Below, one piece after another: positions 59,594 to 64,000 of a DNA stretch of 64,000 nucleotides. Position numbers and translations under genes: made by a program. The notes beneath the pieces are model-generated. The model was not told the origin of the DNA. It searched no databases and worked only from the letters and a program-made list of their open reading frames with translations. How positions within the stretch are numbered: the first letter of the stretch is position 1; every line of letters begins with the position of its first letter. This stretch comes from CAVPDA01 sp963702495 (lineage in GTDB: Bacteria; Pseudomonadota; Gammaproteobacteria; Burkholderiales; Rhodocyclaceae), in the NCBI GenBank assembly GCA_963702495.1, contig CAVPDA010000020.1:51254-115253 (forward strand), given 5' to 3'.

Positions 59594-61432
59594 ATGTGTG
59601 GAATCGTCGCAGCCCTCGCCAATCGCAACGTCGTCCCCATCCTGCTCGAAGGATTACGCCGCCTCGAATACCGCGGCTACGACTCCGCCGGGCTGGCGGT
59701 GCTGAACGGCGGTACCCCGGCCAAGCTGGAGCGCCTGCGCAGCGTCGGCCGCGTCGCGGAACTGGCGGCACAGGCCGAGTCCGCCCAGCTCGAAGCGCCC
59801 ATCGGCATCGCCCACACGCGCTGGGCGACCCACGGCGTGCCTTCGGAGCGCAATGCCCATCCCCACATCAGCGGAGGGCTGGCGGTGGTGCATAACGGCA
59901 TCGTCGAGAATTTCGTCGCGGTGCGCGACCGGCTGACCGCAATCGGCTACGACTTCGTTTCCGACACCGACACCGAGGCCATCGCCCACCTCATCCATCA
60001 CGAGTTGAAGCAGCATCCGGATCTGCTGGATGCGGTGCGCGCCGCCTGCAAGGAACTGGTGGGCGCCTACGCCATCGCCGTGGTGGCGGAGAACGATCCG
60101 TCGCGGGTGATCGTCGCCCGCCAGGGCGCGCCGCTGGTCCTCGGCCTGGGCGACAAGGAGAATTTCGCGGCCTCGGACGCCTCCGCCCTGCTGCAGGTGA
60201 CGCGCCGCATGGTGTATCTGGAGGATGGGGACGTGGCCGAGATCACCCGCAGCGGCCACCGCGTGGTGCGCATCGACGGCTCCAAGGTCGAACGCCCGGT
60301 GCACATCAGCCAGCTCTCGGCCGATGCGGTGGAACTGGGCCGCTTCCGCCACTACATGCAGAAGGAGATTTTCGAGCAGCCCCAGGCGCTGGCCGCCACC
60401 CTCGAAATGCTGGGCTCGGTGCAGAGCATCCCGCCGCAGCTGTTCGGCGTTGACGCCCCCGACACGCTGGCGCAGGCGCGCAGCGTCCTGATCATCGCCT
60501 GCGGCACCAGTTATCACGCCGGCATGGTGGCGCGCTACTGGATCGAGAGTCTGGCCCAGGTTCCCTGCGTGGTGGAGATCGCCAGCGAATATCGCTACCG
60601 CACCTCGGTGCCGCATCCGGACACGCTGGTGGTCGCCATTTCCCAGTCGGGGGAGACCGCCGACACGCTGGCGGCGATCAAGCATGCCAAGCTGTTGGGC
60701 CAGGACAAGACCCTCGCCATCTGCAACGTGGCGGAATCCGCCCTGGTGCGCGAAACCAAGCTGCGCTTCCTGACCCGCGCCGGCCCCGAGATCGGCGTCG
60801 CCTCCACCAAGGCCTTCACCACCCAGCTTGCCGTCCTGTTCCTGCTGGCGGTGACGCTGGCGAAGCAGCGCGGCCGCCTCTCCGCCTTCGACGAACAGAC
60901 CCAGCTCGACGCGCTGCGCCACCTGCCGAGCGCCGTCGCGCGCGTGCTGGAACTGGAACCGGAGATCGAGAAGTGGGCGGAAGGCTTCGCCATGAAGCAG
61001 CACGCCTTGTTCCTGGGCCGCGGCAAGCACTATCCCATCGCCATGGAAGGCGCGCTCAAGCTCAAGGAGATCTCCTACATTCACGCCGAAGCCTATCCCG
61101 CCGGCGAGTTGAAGCACGGGCCGCTGGCGCTGGTGGACAAGGAGATGCCGGTGATCGCCGTGGCGCCCCACGACGACCTGCTGGAAAAGCTCAAGTCCAA
61201 CCTGCAGGAGGTGCGCGCCCGCGGCGGCGCGCTCTACGTCTTCGCCGACGCCGACAGCGAGATGCCGGAGAGCGAAGGTGTGTCCATCCTGCGCATGCCG
61301 GAGCACTACGGCCTGCTCTCACCCGTGCTCCACGTCGTGCCCCTGCAACTGCTGGCCTATCACGCCGCCCTGGTCAAGGGCACCGATGTGGACAAGCCGC
61401 GCAACTTGGCGAAATCCGTGACTGTGGAATAG
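59594..61432 (+). CDS. glmS: glutamine-fructose-6-phosphate aminotransferase
   Basis: First step toward UDP-GlcNAc. 612 residues beginning MCGIVAALANR (C2 nucleophile). Glutaminase domain to about 240, then two SIS domains (SQSGETADTLAAI, STKAFTTQLAVL) and the C-terminal KSVTVE. It forms an operon with glmU. No ribozyme core was recognised in the 88-base spacer. Confidence 0.98.
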   Translation: MCGIVAALANRNVVPILLEGLRRLEYRGYDSAGLAVLNGGTPAKLERLRSVGRVAELAAQAESAQLEAPIGIAHTRWATHGVPSERNAHPHISGGLAVVHNGIVENFVAVRDRLTAIGYDFVSDTDTEAIAHLIHHELKQHPDLLDAVRAACKELVGAYAIAVVAENDPSRVIVARQGAPLVLGLGDKENFAASDASALLQVTRRMVYLEDGDVAEITRSGHRVVRIDGSKVERPVHISQLSADAVELGRFRHYMQKEIFEQPQALAATLEMLGSVQSIPPQLFGVDAPDTLAQARSVLIIACGTSYHAGMVARYWIESLAQVPCVVEIASEYRYRTSVPHPDTLVVAISQSGETADTLAAIKHAKLLGQDKTLAICNVAESALVRETKLRFLTRAGPEIGVASTKAFTTQLAVLFLLAVTLAKQRGRLSAFDEQTQLDALRHLPSAVARVLELEPEIEKWAEGFAMKQHALFLGRGKHYPIAMEGALKLKEISYIHAEAYPAGELKHGPLALVDKEMPVIAVAPHDDLLEKLKSNLQEVRARGGALYVFADADSEMPESEGVSILRMPEHYGLLSPVLHVVPLQLLAYHAALVKGTDVDKPRNLAKSVTVE

Positions 61433-61516
61433 CTGGCGTCGCCTCTGCCGGTCGATGGGTCGTAAAGCTGAAGAGTGTAAGTGCGAGACAAAGACCGTCA
61501 GGCAGTTGCCCCAGAA

Positions 61517-62160
61517 CTAAGGCGCCAGCTGGGCAGGAGTTGATGGCTGCCAAGTTGTGGGTGTGGGCACCTCGCTGTCCCGGCTGGTGCTTACAGGCAC
61601 CTCCAATGGCACCGTGTCGCAGGTCTCGATCCTGCGCGGGTCGAGCGTGACGCGAAAGCAGGGGCGCGCGCCGGCGAGTTCTGACTTGCGTTCAAGCACG
61701 GTCAAGCATGCGCCGCATGCCGTCATTCGCTTCACCAGCGGCGGAAAGGATACGGTCATGTCGATGTGCTCGCCTGGGGGCGCGAGGCCGCCGACCGAGT
61801 CGCTGGCGACCGGCGGGGCGAAGCCTGTGCGGTCGAACAGATGCCTGGTGAGCGCGTTGACCGCCGCGGAGCCGATCGTGCGCCGCGCGCCCTGACCCTG
61901 CGCCCACCGTTGCGCGACGTCCAGCGAGTCCGCGCCGATCAGATTCTGGCCGTGCCCGCCCGAGGCGAGTTTCGACAGGTCGCCGTCGGGCAACACATAG
62001 CTCAGTCCCAGGGACCCATCTTCGAGCTCGATTGCGCCGAACTCCGCGTCCTTGCTGCCGTTCCAAGGCCCTGGGGGAAATGCAGGGCGCAAACGCGCGG
62101 TGGCTTGAGGGCGGCGAACGCGCAGGTTAGCGATTGGAGCATTGCAGCGGCCAGCGACAT
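61517..62160 (-). pseudogene. DUF4213/DUF364 gene remnant
   Basis: From ATG 62160, LKPPRVCALHFPQ is followed, after a frame change near 62070, by EFGAIELEDGSLGLSYVLPDGDLSKL, then ALTRHLFDRTGF, IDMTVSFPPLVKRMTACGACLTVLERKSELAG and CDTV, which match the DUF4213/DUF364 (putative heavy-metal chelation) family. After CDTV the residues no longer fit the family and the frame ends early at 61517, so the last third is lost. It fills most of the 730-base gap between glmS and the thioesterase. The family match is by memory and needs a search. Confidence 0.6.
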
Positions 62161-62165
62161 GCCTG

Positions 62166-62594
62166 CTAATTTTCCGACACCCGCTGGAGGAAGCCTTCGG
62201 GAACGGGCATCACCTTTCGCTGGCTGTAATCGAAGAACAGCATACCGGACTTGCCGCGGGCCACTTCCCGCCCGGTAGCCTTGTCGCGCATGCGATAGAC
62301 GAGATCAAAGCCCTTCCCATGGAAATTCAGAGGAGTCATCTCCACCACCATCACTTCGCCATGAAAGGCCTCGGACTTGTACTGAACCGCCGCGTCCGCC
62401 ATGACGACGCCGATTCCTTCCACGTCCAACTCCGTATAGCCGAGGAACTTGAAGAATCGCACCCGCGCCTCGGAGACCACCGTCAGAAGTAGCGCATTAT
62501 CCAGATGCCCGCCGTAGTTGATATGGCTGATGTAAAGCGGAATCTCGGTGGAAAAGATGAAGCGCTCGGGCAGGCTGATCTGGATTCGGCTCAT
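62166..62594 (-). CDS. hot-dog fold acyl-CoA thioesterase
   Basis: 142 residues of the 4HBT family: IPLYISHINYGGHLDNALLLTVVSEARVRFFKFLGY carries the catalytic N/H/D region, followed by ADAAVQYKSEAFHGEVMVV. Substrate unknown; short and medium acyl-CoAs or acyl-ACP are likely. ATG at 62594. It stands alone between the DUF364 remnant and the pentapeptide gene. Confidence 0.88.
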   Translation of the reverse strand: MSRIQISLPERFIFSTEIPLYISHINYGGHLDNALLLTVVSEARVRFFKFLGYTELDVEGIGVVMADAAVQYKSEAFHGEVMVVEMTPLNFHGKGFDLVYRMRDKATGREVARGKSGMLFFDYSQRKVMPVPEGFLQRVSEN

Positions 62595-62822
62595 GGCAAT
62601 CGAGTTGGTGAAACGCCGAGGCGCATGTTAGCGGCAATCACCTTGGTTTTGGGAAAGCACACATGCCGGGACTGCGGATCGCAGGAGAGCCCCCTTCTGG
62701 CGGAGCCCAGACGCTGCTGGTCCGGGCCGCGCACCGACAAGTGATCGCCACGGCGGCACTCGGCACCACCGGGTCAGGACTATCATAAAAGAGTTGATAC
62801 CAGGTCGGAAGGAAGGAGAGCG

Positions 62823-63638
62823 ATGAACGGTATGCGGTACCGGGCGGCGGTTTCGTTCTGCGCCCTCGCGCTTCTCGCCCAGATCGTCCTTCCAACCGCG
62901 GCGGCGGACGACCGGTCCGGATACGACAAGCTTACGCGGGCGCAGGTGCTTGCCGTGGTCGAGGCGGGCAACGCACAGAACCCGGCGGTGCTGTACGCCA
63001 AGGATCTCAGCGGCGTCGATCTGTCCGGCGTCGATTTCCGGGGCGCGAACCTCAGCGCGTCGGTCTTGAACCGCGCCAATCTGCGCGGTGCGAACCTCTC
63101 CCGCTGCAACCTCACAGTGAGCTTCGCCGAGGGGGCGGACCTGGAGGGAGCCGACCTGCGCGGCGCCGTGATGTTCTCGACGCAACTCCAGAGGGCGAAT
63201 CTGAAGGCTGCGAACCTGTCGGGAGCGCGCTTTATCGGCGATCTCGGCGGCGCGAACCTCGAGGCGGCGACACTCAGCAACATGGATGCCGCGGCCGACA
63301 TGAAGAACCAGTCGATGGGCCTGATGCGTGCAAACGTCGTCTCGGCGCGCCTCACGGGTGCGGATCTCTCCGCTTCGGACTTCTCGCGGGCCGACTTCAG
63401 CTTCTCGGTCCTGGCCGGTGCCAACCTCTCCGGGGCCAGGATCTTCGGCGGTGATTTCAGCGGCACCGACCTCTCCGGAGCGAACCTCAGCCGAGCCGAT
63501 CTGCGCGAATCGAAGTTCATCGATACCGACTTTTCCGGCGCGGATCTGCGCGGTGCCGACTTCAGCAACTCGACCTTTCGCGGCGTCAAGGGACTGCAGC
63601 GGGCACTCCGCGATGGGGCGCGCGGCCTCCCGGATTAG
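62823..63638 (+). CDS. exported pentapeptide-repeat protein
   Basis: 271 residues with a signal peptide (FCALALLAQIVLPTAAA) and a linker, then many tandem A(D/N)LxX units from about 60 to 255 (LSGVDLSGVDFRGANLS, RANLRGANLSRC, GADLEGADLRGA, LSGANLSRADLRES). These form a right-handed four-sided beta helix. Secretion sets it apart from the cytoplasmic Qnr/MfpA gyrase mimics. GGAAGGAGAGCG gives a strong ribosome binding site before the ATG. Function unknown. Confidence 0.88.
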   Translation: MNGMRYRAAVSFCALALLAQIVLPTAAADDRSGYDKLTRAQVLAVVEAGNAQNPAVLYAKDLSGVDLSGVDFRGANLSASVLNRANLRGANLSRCNLTVSFAEGADLEGADLRGAVMFSTQLQRANLKAANLSGARFIGDLGGANLEAATLSNMDAAADMKNQSMGLMRANVVSARLTGADLSASDFSRADFSFSVLAGANLSGARIFGGDFSGTDLSGANLSRADLRESKFIDTDFSGADLRGADFSNSTFRGVKGLQRALRDGARGLPD

Positions 63639-63743
63639 GCGCGATCGGACGCCTGTCGTCGGCAAGAGCGCGAGACGGCATGCCGACGTCACGCGCGGTG
63701 AAGTCTCCGTGTATGCGCCGCCCCCCGCAGAAAGGACTCACCG

Positions 63744-64000
63744 ATGACCAAGCTGCGCGTTCACGGCTTCTCCCTATCCCTCGACGGCTACGGCGCCGGT
63801 CCCGACCAGGACCTCGACAACCCGCTGGGCGCTGGCGGCGTCGCGCTGCACGAATGGGCTTTCGCCACGCGCACCTTCAGGCAGATATTTGGAAGCGACG
63901 GCGGCACAACGGGCATCGACAACGATTTCGCGGCGCGCGGCTTCGCCGGCATCGGGGCGTGGATCATGGGCCGCAACATGTTCGGCCCGATCCGGGGACC
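63744..64000 (+). CDS. dihydrofolate reductase-family protein (5' part)
   Basis: Cut by the window end: 85 codons from ATG 63744, with AAAGGA 9 bases upstream. MTKLRVHGFSLSLDGYGAGP and GFAGIGAWIMGRNMFGPIRG match the RibD C-terminal / dihydrofolate reductase-like fold common in small oxidoreductases of unknown substrate. It starts 105 bases after the pentapeptide gene. Confidence 0.82.
   Translation, partial: MTKLRVHGFSLSLDGYGAGPDQDLDNPLGAGGVALHEWAFATRTFRQIFGSDGGTTGIDNDFAARGFAGIGAWIMGRNMFGPIRG

Noticed and set aside
62823..63638. Qnr/MfpA-type gyrase-protecting protein
   Set aside because: The protein has a signal peptide and should be exported, so it cannot act on gyrase in the cytoplasm.

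Overview
The window is about 66-68 % GC over most of its length and carries a dense set of conserved proteobacterial housekeeping genes. Their order (uppP-yqiA-RNB-tonB-aroE-mtgA; ponA divergent from pilMNOPQ-aroK-aroB-dgt-gltB-gltD; STAS gene-hslV-hslU; RegB/RegA; divergent metK/lpxL) points to a betaproteobacterium, most likely Rhodocyclales-like. That placement is an inference from gene content and order. No rRNA, tRNA, CRISPR array, IS element or prophage was recognised.

Layout. 0-11 kb: hemL, mgtE, a DUF302 gene, then a minus-strand block of mtgA, aroE, a TonB-type protein, an RNB exoribonuclease, yqiA and uppP, followed by an S4/RsuA-type pseudouridine synthase. 11.2-16.0 kb: a small accessory island with a VapBC module, a MmeI-type restriction-modification gene whose 3' part has decayed, and a second PIN-like/DUF433 toxin-antitoxin pair. 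16-24 kb: metK, two LpxL-family acyltransferases, a CoA-binding protein, dapF, DUF484, xerC and an RlmI-type methyltransferase. 23.8-28.5 kb: a zinc-acquisition operon (Fur/Zur regulator, small Cys/His protein, outer-membrane barrel, ZnuA, ZnuC, ZnuB). 28.6-32.9 kb: an internally duplicated STAS protein, hslVU behind a heat-shock-type promoter, an Hsp15-like protein and the RegBA redox two-component system. 34-38 kb: a probable small RNA, an outer-membrane protein, a PCuAC copper chaperone, lysA, an LptM-like lipoprotein and cyaY. 38-48.7 kb: ponA and the pil/aro/dgt block, visibly lower in GC than the rest. 48.9-55 kb: gltBD. 55-64 kb: two DUF4124 genes, a MaoC-phosphotransacetylase fusion, glmU-glmS, a decayed DUF4213/DUF364 gene, a thioesterase, a pentapeptide-repeat protein and the start of a dihydrofolate-reductase-family gene cut by the window end.

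Functional links. Envelope biogenesis is heavily represented (mtgA, ponA, uppP, lpxL pair, glmU/glmS, lptM, pilMNOPQ), together with amino-acid and aromatic biosynthesis (aroE, aroK, aroB, dapF, lysA, gltBD) and proteostasis (hslVU, Hsp15-like). Many genes are joined by 4-base ATGA/GTGA overlaps, so translational coupling is common.

Quality caveat. Several genes are broken by one- or two-base shifts, including metK and uppP, which are normally essential. Single-base sequence or assembly errors are therefore likely at these sites, whereas the restriction-modification and DUF364 genes have multiple lesions and look truly decayed. I did not find a convincing wholly new system. The least explained items are the duplicated STAS protein upstream of hslVU, a predicted small RNA upstream of regB, an arginine-rich small reading frame filling the gltB-gltD gap, and a promoter followed at once by a terminator ahead of gltB.
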